Source: Flagellimonas nanhaiensis
GTDB taxonomy: Bacteria; Bacteroidota; Bacteroidia; Flavobacteriales; Flavobacteriaceae
Reading direction: 5' to 3'
DNA length: 64,000 bases
Assembly: GCF_003382275.1 (NCBI RefSeq)
Contig: NZ_QTJX01000001.1
Coordinates: 1,116,001-1,180,000 of the forward strand
A model generated the notes under the pieces. It was not told the DNA's origin. It worked only from the letters and a program-made list of their open reading frames with translations, and did not search any database. Shown here in pieces: positions 46,901 through 54,531 of this stretch. A program made the position numbers and the translations under genes. Position 1 is the stretch's first letter. The number at the start of each line of letters is the position of its first letter.

Positions 46901-47342
46901 CCATTTGATCTCCATGTCGGTCCTCCATGGTACGTCTAAAAACAAGTCGGCTCTTATTGGCTCCTTGGATTTCCACATCTTCAACATCATTGTTGGTGGG
47001 ACCTGAAAAAGAGAGCAATTTGTTTCCTTGCACAGATAAATGGAATGTTTTTGCATCTGGCCGAACGTCAAAGGCATAGAGCCAAATAAAGGAAACTGTC
47101 TTGTTTTTATAATCCTGCGGAATTGCTTCCGTTTTCCACTCCAAGGCGTCAAAATTTTTATCAGCCCTTAGTAATAAAGCTTGATCACTGGAGGAGTTTG
47201 GTGAGTGATAGGCAAAGTTTGTTCCTGCTATTGCCTCATCATAACCGGCAAAATAATCTTTTTGAGCCGTAATCGTATTAGTTAATGTGAATATGCATAC
47301 AAGCAGTGTATACACTTTAAAGTTAAACCTGTTCCTTTCCAT
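43920..47342 (-). CDS. Exported GH38 alpha-mannosidase
   Basis: After a signal peptide (~1-26) and a ~250-residue beta-rich N-terminal region lies the GH38 catalytic domain: zinc ligands in HSHTDIGY (His288, Asp290), nucleophile Asp403 in QNDVNGIGW, and MGQHGHRAHVPF. The C-terminal part (~680-1140) is the usual GH38 beta-sandwich tail. At 1140 aa it is longer than typical because of the N-terminal extension, which may be a binding module. It removes alpha-linked mannose from glycans, probably in the periplasm. It is encoded after the mannose-6-phosphate isomerase (42-bp gap) in a GntR-controlled operon. Confidence 0.88.
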   Translation of the reverse strand: MERNRFNFKVYTLLVCIFTLTNTITAQKDYFAGYDEAIAGTNFAYHSPNSSSDQALLLRADKNFDALEWKTEAIPQDYKNKTVSFIWLYAFDVRPDAKTFHLSVQGNKLLSFSGPTNNDVEDVEIQGANKSRLVFRRTMEDRHGDQMGFAILTLPTKTIEKGKPVTIKVSATDAQSNAWYMTYKVALSDKSSAFQLNTVSKKDGDLFSTIRFNIIHLGPPTSVDIMVDNDQKQFPLKPGLNELDFTIPRVQQPSTAVAKITRGNRVEEKVIDLKPVKEWTVHLVQHSHTDIGYTRQQSEILAEHLRYIDDALDFCDQTDDYPENAKFRWTCEVSWTVREYLNSRPAEQVERLLRRIREGRIEVTGMFFNFSEIVDETALAIQTQTIKQFKEQGIDVTAAMQNDVNGIGWCMVDFYHDTGVKYLTMGQHGHRAHVPFNKPTSFWWESPSGNKLLAFRSDHYMHGNTLALTSGNMDVFRNNLSEYLFDLESKNYPMDRAALQFSGYLTDNSPPSTKACDIVKAWNEKYEWPKLKLSLDSEFMVYLDKNYGEQLDTKKVAWPDWWTDGFGSAMNETKTARKTQANMIATMGLMTMAQASGAKISEEVLNDMYQCYDNLLFYDEHTFGADESISNPDGENSINQWRQKLSYVWSANQQSNLLREKAIGLIQPYVKKSKEPSITIYNTLNWERSGAVEVYIDHDKLPLDKEAKIVDENGNEVPAQLLRSRSDGSYWSIWVKDVPPLGFTTYNIEVNDNPLKKKAEEVPASNIFENDFYRITLDLSQNGIASMYDKVLQRELVDKGSTYKLGTLIYELLADRREMERLTYQLRDTVYKPLNKEILTLSDLKVTGSKNGSIWKSLFLNGQIPKCADEEGLDIELRLYHQTKKMELLYRMKKLENTNAEGVFIAFPFTSQNEGKLLFEVQGGVVEPGVNQLEGTASDWNTVQNFATVKSNDSQIVFCTGDVPLVHFGGINTGRYYYKRPLPNSHIFSWVLNNYWVTNFKASQKGELKWKYQITSSEDNSSSFATRFGIENRVPMIARAYSAGTEKGSKQSAESIIDLNSPKNLLLVNSRPFEDGKGILLQVRETEGKSAVLDLAKVLNNPNITSAKEVNSLGEEIQELQGSVKMEHFETKFIVLELKS

Positions 47343-47384
47343 TTCTTAGTGTTTTTGCAGTTGATATTTTAAACAGTATGTTTT

Positions 47385-49181
47385 TCAATTCCTTTGGAAT
47401 TGTATTTTTCCGATATCCACAAATGCTTTCACCACCTTGCAAGGCAATTCTCCCTCATTGATCAAGCTGTAGGAATCACACGCAGCAGGAACCACGAAGG
47501 TTTCAGCATAATTGAACCGTTGTTTTATTCCTTTGGATGTAACCAGCATTACGGAAGTACCTTCCACAACTGAAAGCACGTGACATTGATTGTTCGTATT
47601 GATTTCCATTGTATCCTCAAATTCATATCGATACACTTCGTAGAAGTGTTCTTTATGGGTTGGTAAATGGATTATCTTCCAATTTTTTCCTTGATTGATT
47701 ATTTGAGGTTTGGAGATAAACTCTCTTTCTATTACTGATTCCGTGCGGGTGAAGTCCAAATTATCAAAGCCCCTTTCAATATTGATGGGCCTTGGCTTTC
47801 CATCCAAATCAACCCGTAACCAATCATATAATTTAAAAGTGAAAATGTAGGGCGTAGCGCTAATCTCCAAAACCATGTTATTCTTTCCAGAACCATGAAT
47901 GGTGCCGTTTGGAATAAGGAATAAATCATGCTTTTCCGCCTTCATGGAGTGGACATAATTGGCTATCTCCACTACATTGCCACGTTTTTGACTTGTTTCT
48001 AGTTCGTTCTTAAACTTGGCAGGCTCTATTCTCTCTTTGAAACCCAAATAGACTTTGGCATCCTCTTTTGCGTCCAGAATATAGTAGCATTCATCCTGAG
48101 TGAAATTCTCACCAAACTCTTTTACAAAGTAATCTTGTTGTGGGTGTACTTGAATGGACAGATTTCCTCCATCAAAGGTGTCCAGATAATCAAATCTGAT
48201 TGGAAATTCATATCCAAAATACTTCGCAGCCTCTCCTAGTACGTTTTCGTACTCTTGAAACATCAAGAAATCGAAAGACAACTCCAATATTTTGCCATCG
48301 TCCTCCAATAACAATCCATTTTCTGGGGTAATGAGCTCAAAAGACCATGCATAGTTGGGAACATCTTGGCTTAACCCTGGAATCTGGTCCTTCATCCAAG
48401 TTCCTCCCCAGGCCCCTGGTTCAAACCATGGCCTGACCCTAAAGAAATTTTGACTCATCTCCTTTAGAGCAGTTCGCATAGCTTCCCCTTTGGTCCACAT
48501 AGGCTGTTGTGGTTTTTGATCATCCACAAACACATCAATATGGTTTGCCAACTGCTGTTTGTGCTTGTTGAGTACAATCCAGTCCACAAAGTAGAAGCGT
48601 TTGTACATCTCTTTGGGGTTGTCCAATGGTTTTTCAGCACCAAGATTGGCAATGGCCTTTGCCCTCATTCTAAATTGAAGCTCGTTTTTAGGGATGTCCA
48701 CATAAACTAATGGAGCATTCCATTGACACAAGGCAGCCCCAGGTCCGTAAATTATATTAAGCTGAGCTTCCGGGTCGGGAACTATGGCCTCCAAATCTTG
48801 CTTGTTAAAGAAATCAAGAATATCTAGCGAGGTTCTTGTACCAAAAATTGGGTCATTTCCTCCTAAAAACGGTTCAATTAAAGCATCTATTTGGGAGCTC
48901 TCCTTTAAGGCCGAAGCAACATCATGAAACCGAACATGGATTCCCTTTTTCTTGAAATATGAGTTGAGCCCACTACACAAATCATCCCAGAACACACCTA
49001 CATACCCATCAATAACAATGGTTTTATGCTTGAGCATGTACGATGCCAACTGCTCATATCCGATATGAATTTGGCCGGCATCAAGTTTAAAGCAAGGGTA
49101 TATGTCGTAGCGTCCCTTATCTGATGCCATTACGGAATCCGGAACAAGGAACTGTGTGGTTTTTCTTTTTTGTTCACTCAT
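47385..49181 (-). CDS. Mannose-6-phosphate isomerase, class I, with fused N-terminal kinase-like domain
   Basis: The C-terminal part (~245-598) is a class I phosphomannose isomerase: zinc ligands Gln344 and His346 in SIQVHPQQD, Glu364 in ECYYIL and His429 in NGTIHGSG, plus GAWGGTWMKDQI. The N-terminal ~230 residues are extra. Their strand order and text (KTIVIDGYVGVFWDDL at 53-68, GPGAALCQW, VYVDIPKNELQFRMRAKA) recall a small-molecule or nucleoside kinase fold, but the GK[S/T] of a P-loop is absent, so this part is probably a sensor or a degenerate domain. The enzyme turns mannose-6-phosphate into fructose-6-phosphate. It starts 4 bp inside the GntR gene's end. Confidence 0.87.
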   Translation of the reverse strand: MSEQKRKTTQFLVPDSVMASDKGRYDIYPCFKLDAGQIHIGYEQLASYMLKHKTIVIDGYVGVFWDDLCSGLNSYFKKKGIHVRFHDVASALKESSQIDALIEPFLGGNDPIFGTRTSLDILDFFNKQDLEAIVPDPEAQLNIIYGPGAALCQWNAPLVYVDIPKNELQFRMRAKAIANLGAEKPLDNPKEMYKRFYFVDWIVLNKHKQQLANHIDVFVDDQKPQQPMWTKGEAMRTALKEMSQNFFRVRPWFEPGAWGGTWMKDQIPGLSQDVPNYAWSFELITPENGLLLEDDGKILELSFDFLMFQEYENVLGEAAKYFGYEFPIRFDYLDTFDGGNLSIQVHPQQDYFVKEFGENFTQDECYYILDAKEDAKVYLGFKERIEPAKFKNELETSQKRGNVVEIANYVHSMKAEKHDLFLIPNGTIHGSGKNNMVLEISATPYIFTFKLYDWLRVDLDGKPRPINIERGFDNLDFTRTESVIEREFISKPQIINQGKNWKIIHLPTHKEHFYEVYRYEFEDTMEINTNNQCHVLSVVEGTSVMLVTSKGIKQRFNYAETFVVPAACDSYSLINEGELPCKVVKAFVDIGKIQFQRN

Positions 49182-49906
49182 TGGTTTCTATGGATATCAA
49201 TGGTGTAGGTGAACTTGTCACTTCTGTAATAGCACAGATTGTATTCAATAATTCGGTTTCCGGGGTCGAGTACTTTTCTGATTCTTAGAAGCAATGGTGC
49301 TCCAAATGGTATTTGGAGTTCTTGTGAGAGAAATTCATCGGCAGCTATCGCCTTGATCTCTTCTTGAGAGGTAACTGCACGGGTAGCATAATCTGTTTCA
49401 AGTATTTGATAAAGCGGTTTGCTAAAATCTTCCTTGCCCGTTAATCCCACCCTCGGATGAAAGTATGAATAAAACAAAACGAAGGGGCCATCTTCATCAC
49501 CTCGCAACCGAGTAAGTTCAAGAACTTCCTTGTCCTCTTTAATGTTTAATACTTTGGAAAGTTCAACATCTGCTTTTACAAAAGAGGCTTCCATCCTGTA
49601 AGTCTTGAGCTGTACTCCCATTTGGGTCATTTCCGCAGTAAAGCTGGACCAATTGTCTAGTTTGGTGCTAAGACTGTTGGGCACCACAAAAGTCCCTACC
49701 CCCTTTTTTCTTACAATAGCATTTTCATAGACCAATTTATTGGTGGCTTGCCTAATGGTATTTCTTGCCACCCCCAATAGTTTGGACAAATCGACTTCTT
49801 TGGGCAAGGGTTCTCCCTGAATGTATCGTTCTTCCTTAATAAGCTCACGTAACAGCTGCTCTACCTGCGCATGTAAAGGAACAGAACTTGTATGGTCTAT
49901 ATTCAT
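49178..49906 (-). CDS. GntR/HutC-family transcriptional repressor with UTRA domain
   Basis: The ATG at 49906 is preferred; the frame from 49945 would run through the operator. The N-terminal winged helix (~5-75: PLHAQVEQLLRELI, LSKLLGVARNTIRQATNKLV, KKGVGTFVV) is followed by a UTRA effector domain (~85-240) that in this family binds a phosphorylated sugar. It overlaps the isomerase gene by 4 bp (ATGA). Autoregulation through the inverted repeat directly upstream is likely, with a mannose phosphate as inducer; the inducer is inference. Confidence 0.92.
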   Translation of the reverse strand: MNIDHTSSVPLHAQVEQLLRELIKEERYIQGEPLPKEVDLSKLLGVARNTIRQATNKLVYENAIVRKKGVGTFVVPNSLSTKLDNWSSFTAEMTQMGVQLKTYRMEASFVKADVELSKVLNIKEDKEVLELTRLRGDEDGPFVLFYSYFHPRVGLTGKEDFSKPLYQILETDYATRAVTSQEEIKAIAADEFLSQELQIPFGAPLLLRIRKVLDPGNRIIEYNLCYYRSDKFTYTIDIHRNQ

Positions 49907-49912
49907 ATTATT

Positions 49913-49932
49913 ATGTTCATATGTTTGAACAT
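49913..49932 (-). promoter_or_regulatory. GntR operator
   Basis: ATGTTCA and TGAACAT form a 7-bp inverted repeat with a 6-base spacer, 6 bp upstream of the GntR ATG and directly downstream of the promoter -7 box. A bound repressor would block initiation. Confidence 0.6.
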
Positions 49933-49933
49933 A

Positions 49934-49964
49934 TAAAAATAACAAGAAATTATATCTTAATCAA
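49934..49964 (-). promoter_or_regulatory. Promoter of the GntR-isomerase-GH38 operon
   Basis: On the minus strand TTGA (49964-49961) is followed by 19 bases and TATTTTTA (49941-49934), close to the Bacteroidota -33/-7 arrangement with the right spacing. Confidence 0.5.
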
Positions 49965-50044
49965 CTAAGTCTTTAAAAAATTAATTCACATCAACTTAAG
50001 ACTAAACGACCAGGGGAAATACTACTAATGGTTACTAGATTATT

Positions 50045-50854
50045 TTAGCGCATCACCAAGATGGGTATGTTCAAACGCCTAACCATTTGTTTGGTAGTGT
50101 TAGGCATAAGACCAATTCCTTTGGCACTCTCCGATGAAATACAAAACAACTCAGTATTGGTTTTCTTGACATAGGAAACAATTCCTTCAAGAGCATTCTT
50201 ACCTTCTGAGAAAACATAGGAAACTATATTCCTTCTCTCACCTTCGGTACTATTTTCTTCAGATGCGTTTTGCCCATCATTTACACTGAACATTCGTAAG
50301 GGTTTAGTAGTTTGCTTGTTTAGGTCATCCAGAAGTTCTGATTGATTCATATCAGAAATACTCCTACCATAAAAGCCAAGTGAAAGATCTTTAAACCCTC
50401 CTTGTTTGATTTCATCTCCAGAAATAAGAACATTGACATTGCACTCGTTAAGCACAAAATTCGTGACTCCTTTGTCCAATAGTTTTCCCAATACAGTTTG
50501 GGGTTTTCCAAGGACTACGATATCTGGTTGTTTTTCGGACAAGTAATTTTTAATGGTTGATTTTACATTACCATAGGCAATTTTGTGGGCTACGGCTATA
50601 TTTGCCTTTGCCACTACGTCTTCAATCTGTGACCGAAGCCTAGACTCTGTACTTCTGTTGTCTTTGTGGATAGTGCGAATGGCAGATAACTGGTTATCGC
50701 CCTTTACAACATCAAGAGGAGCCTTTACATGAAGAACTTCCACAGACGCATTAATTGTCCTGGCAAGCTCTACGGCATTTAGAAGAGAAATATTAGAATC
50801 GGGAGAAAGGTCGGATAATACCAAAATCTGGTATTTGTTTTTTTTCGTATTCAT
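50045..50854 (-). CDS. Universal stress protein with two Usp domains
   Basis: The 269-aa soluble protein has an N-terminal Usp domain (YQILVLSDLSPDSNISLLNAVELA ... PDIVVLGKPQTVLGKLLDKGVTNFVL, including a G-x2-G-like nucleotide loop) and a second, weaker half ending VRRLNIPILVMR. Such proteins bind ATP or act in stress adaptation. It is probably monocistronic; 99 bp separate it from the aldehyde dehydrogenase gene on the same strand. Confidence 0.85.
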   Translation of the reverse strand: MNTKKNKYQILVLSDLSPDSNISLLNAVELARTINASVEVLHVKAPLDVVKGDNQLSAIRTIHKDNRSTESRLRSQIEDVVAKANIAVAHKIAYGNVKSTIKNYLSEKQPDIVVLGKPQTVLGKLLDKGVTNFVLNECNVNVLISGDEIKQGGFKDLSLGFYGRSISDMNQSELLDDLNKQTTKPLRMFSVNDGQNASEENSTEGERRNIVSYVFSEGKNALEGIVSYVKKTNTELFCISSESAKGIGLMPNTTKQMVRRLNIPILVMR

Positions 50855-50952
50855 ACTGCAATTTTAGGTTACTTAATCAATCTCCTTAAAGATATAGTAG
50901 GAATACTGTTATTTCCTAGGTGTTTAACTTTTGATTATAATAAGTATAACAT

Positions 50953-52323
50953 TTAAAATAAGTATTTAAAGAGTTTTATAAATCGCTCTGGAATGCCATA
51001 AGGTGCATAGCGCAAGGGCACATCCAACCAAGTTGCCCTTTTTACCACACCTTTTTTATGGGAGAACAAATCAAAGGAATGTTTCCCGTGATATCCCCCA
51101 AAACCGGAGTGACCCACACCGCCAAACGGTAATTTCTTGTTACTGATCTGTACAACGGTGTCATTAATGGTTCCGCCACCAAAGGCATATTTGTTTATGA
51201 TTCGCTCGCTGAATTTTCCATTGTTGGAAAACACATAGAGCGCCAACGGTTTTTCATAATGGGAAATATACCTGTGCAAATCTTCATCGGTTTCATATGA
51301 AATGATAGGTAATATTGGCCCGAAGATTTCTCCTTGCATCAAAGTACTGCCCATATCAGGTTCATCTACCAAAGTGGGTTCTAGGTAGCGTTCATCATCA
51401 TTATATTGTCCCCCGAATAGCAATTTCTGCCCTTCGAGCATCTTTTTGAGTCCTAAGTAATGCTTCTCGGTAGTGATACGTGCAAAGTCAGCGGATTTTT
51501 GAACATCTTCCCCATAAAATCGTGCAACGTTTTGCTTCAAAGCTTCTGTCAACGCTTCTTTCTTGGAAGTGTGAACCAAGATATAGTCGGGAGCAATACA
51601 AGTTTGGCCGGCATTGATGTGTTTTCCCCAGGTTATTCGTTTAGCGGCCAGCTTAATAGAAGCTGTTTCATCCACAATACACGGGTTCTTTCCCCCGAGT
51701 TCCAATGTCACCGGTGTTAAATGCTCAGCAGCGCTTTTGTACACGATTTTACCCACATTAGTACTTCCAGTAAAGAAGATATATTCCCAACGTTGAGCCA
51801 AAAGCTCTTGAGAAACAGATACCCCACCTTCCACTACGGTCACATATTCTGGCGGAAAGACGTTTTTAATTATCTGTGCTATAATTTTTGAGGTATTGGA
51901 ACTAAATTCTGATGGTTTTAGGACAGCAGTGTTTCCTGCAGCCAACGCGCCTATTAAAGGTGCAAGGGTCAACATGAAGGGATAGTTCCAAGGAGAAATA
52001 ATCAATATTTTACCGTAAGGCTCTGAATAAATCCAATCCGAAGACGGATAATGGGTCCAAGACCCCTCTACCCTTTCCGGTTTGCTCCAATACTGCACAT
52101 TCTTTATGGCAGTACCCAATTCAGCCAACACCATTTGGGTCTCCGTGGCCAAAGATTCAAACTTTGGTTTTTTAAAATCAGCATAAAGTGCATCACAAAT
52201 AGCATCCTCTTGAGAAAGTATTTCCCTTTTCAGCTTCTTCAAATACTGTTTTCTAAAAGCAACATCCTTAGTTTGTTGGGTGTCAAAAAAAGCGTTCTGC
52301 GCTTGCACAATCTCTTTAATCAT
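50953..52323 (-). CDS. Aldehyde dehydrogenase, ALDH3-type
   Basis: The protein oxidises aldehydes with NAD(P)+. Motifs are complete: ISPWNYPFMLTLAPLIGALAAGN, the Rossmann FFTGSTNVGK, the catalytic Glu in LELGGKNP and the catalytic Cys in NAGQTCIAPDY. Length 456 aa and the C-terminal hydrophobic end fit class 3 (fatty or aromatic aldehyde) enzymes. There is no signal peptide. Physiological substrate unknown. Confidence 0.93.
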   Translation of the reverse strand: MIKEIVQAQNAFFDTQQTKDVAFRKQYLKKLKREILSQEDAICDALYADFKKPKFESLATETQMVLAELGTAIKNVQYWSKPERVEGSWTHYPSSDWIYSEPYGKILIISPWNYPFMLTLAPLIGALAAGNTAVLKPSEFSSNTSKIIAQIIKNVFPPEYVTVVEGGVSVSQELLAQRWEYIFFTGSTNVGKIVYKSAAEHLTPVTLELGGKNPCIVDETASIKLAAKRITWGKHINAGQTCIAPDYILVHTSKKEALTEALKQNVARFYGEDVQKSADFARITTEKHYLGLKKMLEGQKLLFGGQYNDDERYLEPTLVDEPDMGSTLMQGEIFGPILPIISYETDEDLHRYISHYEKPLALYVFSNNGKFSERIINKYAFGGGTINDTVVQISNKKLPFGGVGHSGFGGYHGKHSFDLFSHKKGVVKRATWLDVPLRYAPYGIPERFIKLFKYLF

Positions 52324-52403
52324 ACTGTCAAAATCAATTCCATAAATATAACCAAACCAGTAAAAGAAAATATTGGCAGATTTAGGGAAACTATCTTTCT
52401 TAA

Positions 52404-52432
52404 AAATAAAAAAGCACCGATAAAATCGGTGC
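52404..52432 (-). terminator. Rho-independent terminator of the 52457 lipoprotein gene
   Basis: On the minus strand GCACCGAT pairs perfectly with ATCGGTGC around a 3-base loop and is followed by a T-rich tail. It lies 25 bp after the lipoprotein stop codon. Confidence 0.85.
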
Positions 52433-52456
52433 CTTACAATTTCATAGCAGGTTTTG

Positions 52457-53248
52457 TTATAGCGTTATCTCCTCTGTTGCGCCATTAGGGTAGATTACGG
52501 TAGCTTGGTCATCGCACTCTCCATCTCCAAAATCCACAGTGATCTCAAGTCCATTCTTTTCAACGATCATGCTGCCTGTGGTCAAATATTCACAAGTAAG
52601 CGAACCTTGTAAATCATTTACTGTCTCTATGGAATACGTATTTCCATCATAAACCACTGTCCAATTACCAGCAATGGTGAATTGGGTATTCTCTAAATCT
52701 TCACTAAAAGAAAAACCAAAGGTCTTGGTCCCGTTTTCAGTGATTATGCTTTCATCTTCCATCTCCACCTCAATAGCACTGGTTACTGAAAAAGAAATCA
52801 TGTTCTGATTCAGATCACCATTTATGGTAAAACTACGGGTCCCATTTATTTTTATGGTACCAACATAAAAATCTTCATAGGCAGCTATATAAGAAATGGT
52901 TTCATTGCTCATTTCATAGGTTACGGTCAAGGTTCCATTCACATTATCAGTTCCGTTGAGCACGCAATTGTTGAATGTGGCTACAAAACCGGTTTCTGAA
53001 TATTCTGCAGTATAGCATTCGTTGGTATTGATGGACTTTCCGGATATAGAATTGTTGGCAAAAAGTTCCGCCAATGCGTTATCTGCGACGCCAGAAATTT
53101 CATCAGTTTCCAAAATTGTCCTTAATTCTGTTTGGGAAAGTTGCGCATCATCTTCCAATGCTTTTGCATCTTCACTACAGGATTGTATGAAGAATAGCGC
53201 AAGACCAATCATTGCCACGGAGCAGAAATTATACAGCAGTCTGTTCAT
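52457..53248 (-). CDS. Hypothetical lipoprotein
   Basis: From the ATG at 53248 (the frame to 53275 lacks a proper signal) the protein has a lipobox ending FFIQSC and a Ser/Asp-rich linker, then a beta-rich mature part with repeated strands (GTLTVTYEMSNETISY, GTRSFTINGDL, GNWTVVYDGNTYSIE) and four Cys. It has no recognised domain, but the strand pattern suggests an outer-surface beta-barrel or jelly-roll. It is divergent from another lipoprotein at 53391, sharing a 142-bp promoter region. Confidence 0.7.
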   Translation of the reverse strand: MNRLLYNFCSVAMIGLALFFIQSCSEDAKALEDDAQLSQTELRTILETDEISGVADNALAELFANNSISGKSINTNECYTAEYSETGFVATFNNCVLNGTDNVNGTLTVTYEMSNETISYIAAYEDFYVGTIKINGTRSFTINGDLNQNMISFSVTSAIEVEMEDESIITENGTKTFGFSFSEDLENTQFTIAGNWTVVYDGNTYSIETVNDLQGSLTCEYLTTGSMIVEKNGLEITVDFGDGECDDQATVIYPNGATEEITL

Positions 53249-53390
53249 AATGTTTAGTTTTGGGTTACGCTCCAATAACGTAAGCTGTATTGCTTTAGTA
53301 CTTTTTTTAATGTTTAATCGATAAAATAACAGATCACTTAAAAATTTTTGGTCGGAATTGTGTTATTTTACAATAGTAAAATTTGCAGCT

Positions 53391-53864
53391 ATGAAAAACC
53401 TAAGGAATATCTTTCTGTTAACAGCACTTTTGTCACTTGCCGTCTCGTGTAGCGATGATGATGGTGGAAACGCTCAAAATGTTAACCTGGATGTTGCAGG
53501 CATTTGGGATTTAACCGAAGTCAACGTGAGTTCAGCTCAGGATGTAGATATGGATGGCACATCATCTGCCAACCTTGTGGATGAAGTAGATTGCATTTCA
53601 GGCACCTTGTTGATAGACGGCGACCTATCGTACAGTTATGAACAAACGACCATTACCGTTACCGAATTGACCAATGGCCAATTTATTGCACAGTGCTCGG
53701 GTTCCACATCAGTATCGGGTACTTGGACGGCCAACAATGCACAGGTTGTTTTCTCCGGAAGTAGTGTGTTGGGCACCTTTAGCATCTTAAACGGAACCCT
53801 GGTGAACGATGTTGGTGAAGATTTGCCTGGCATCCAAAGTTTTGTTTACACAAAAAGACCTTAA
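53391..53864 (+). CDS. Lipocalin-like lipoprotein
   Basis: The ATG at 53391 gives a lipoprotein signal ending SLAVSC, then an acidic SDDDGG linker. The mature ~130 residues (GIWDLTEVNVSSAQDVDMDG ... GTLLIDGDLSYSYEQ ... SGTWTANNAQVVFSGS) fit the small lipocalin-like domain common in Flavobacteriia. Two cysteines (VDCIS, AQCSG) may pair. Ligand unknown. Confidence 0.75.
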   Translation: MKNLRNIFLLTALLSLAVSCSDDDGGNAQNVNLDVAGIWDLTEVNVSSAQDVDMDGTSSANLVDEVDCISGTLLIDGDLSYSYEQTTITVTELTNGQFIAQCSGSTSVSGTWTANNAQVVFSGSSVLGTFSILNGTLVNDVGEDLPGIQSFVYTKRP

Positions 53865-53873
53865 GGGATAATA

Positions 53874-54524
53874 TTATTTTGGTTTTTCTGCCAGAATAAC
53901 CCACATCTGTTTATTGTTTTCTTTCTCCCAGTCACCATGGTCCTGTATCTCTGAGATCAAGGAAAAACCGGCTTCTTCCAGTTCTTCACGGACATATTCG
54001 GGTCCTAGGGAGTGCGAAGCTACTTGCTCCTTCCGTGATTTATTCCTGACCCAATCCTTTAGTTTTTCCAGAATCATCAATTTACCTCCAGGTTTAAGGG
54101 ATTTTTTCACATGTCCCAAGATTTTATTGTACGACTCCATTTCATGATATGTGTCGATAATAAAAACAAAATCCAATTCCCTTTCAGGTAGTTTAGGATC
54201 GTCGTAATCTCCTAAAATGGTAACGATGTTCTTTAGATTTCTCGTGTTTGCGTTTGTACGAAGTTTTTCAAGACGGTCGGAGCGCACATCAACGGAATAA
54301 ACCCTGCCATTATCACGTACTCTTTCAGCAAGACGGATACTTAAATAGCCTTCATGACAACCAATATCAGCTACTTTATGCCCGGCCTCTACTCCGGCCA
54401 TTTGTAACAAAAAATCTGTTTTCATCCACGTATCCCTGTCCTCCCAATCAGCTTCGGTGTATTGGGCGGATAGCCCAAACACCGAAAACATGAAAAGGAA
54501 TATAATCATTGATACAGAGTTCAT
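53874..54524 (-). CDS. Class I SAM methyltransferase with N-terminal signal peptide
   Basis: The first ~20 residues (MNSVSMIIFLFMFSVFGLSA) are a signal peptide, unexpected for a SAM-dependent enzyme because the cofactor is cytosolic. The rest is a complete class I fold: VADIGCHEGYLSIRLAERV (motif I), VYSVDVRSDRLEKLR, LDFVFIIDTYHEM, LKPGGKLMILEKLK. It lies 7 bp after the VPS10/BNR gene on the same strand, so it is co-expressed with it. Substrate unknown. Confidence 0.83.
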   Translation of the reverse strand: MNSVSMIIFLFMFSVFGLSAQYTEADWEDRDTWMKTDFLLQMAGVEAGHKVADIGCHEGYLSIRLAERVRDNGRVYSVDVRSDRLEKLRTNANTRNLKNIVTILGDYDDPKLPERELDFVFIIDTYHEMESYNKILGHVKKSLKPGGKLMILEKLKDWVRNKSRKEQVASHSLGPEYVREELEEAGFSLISEIQDHGDWEKENNKQMWVILAEKPK

Positions 54525-54531
54525 AAAAAGA

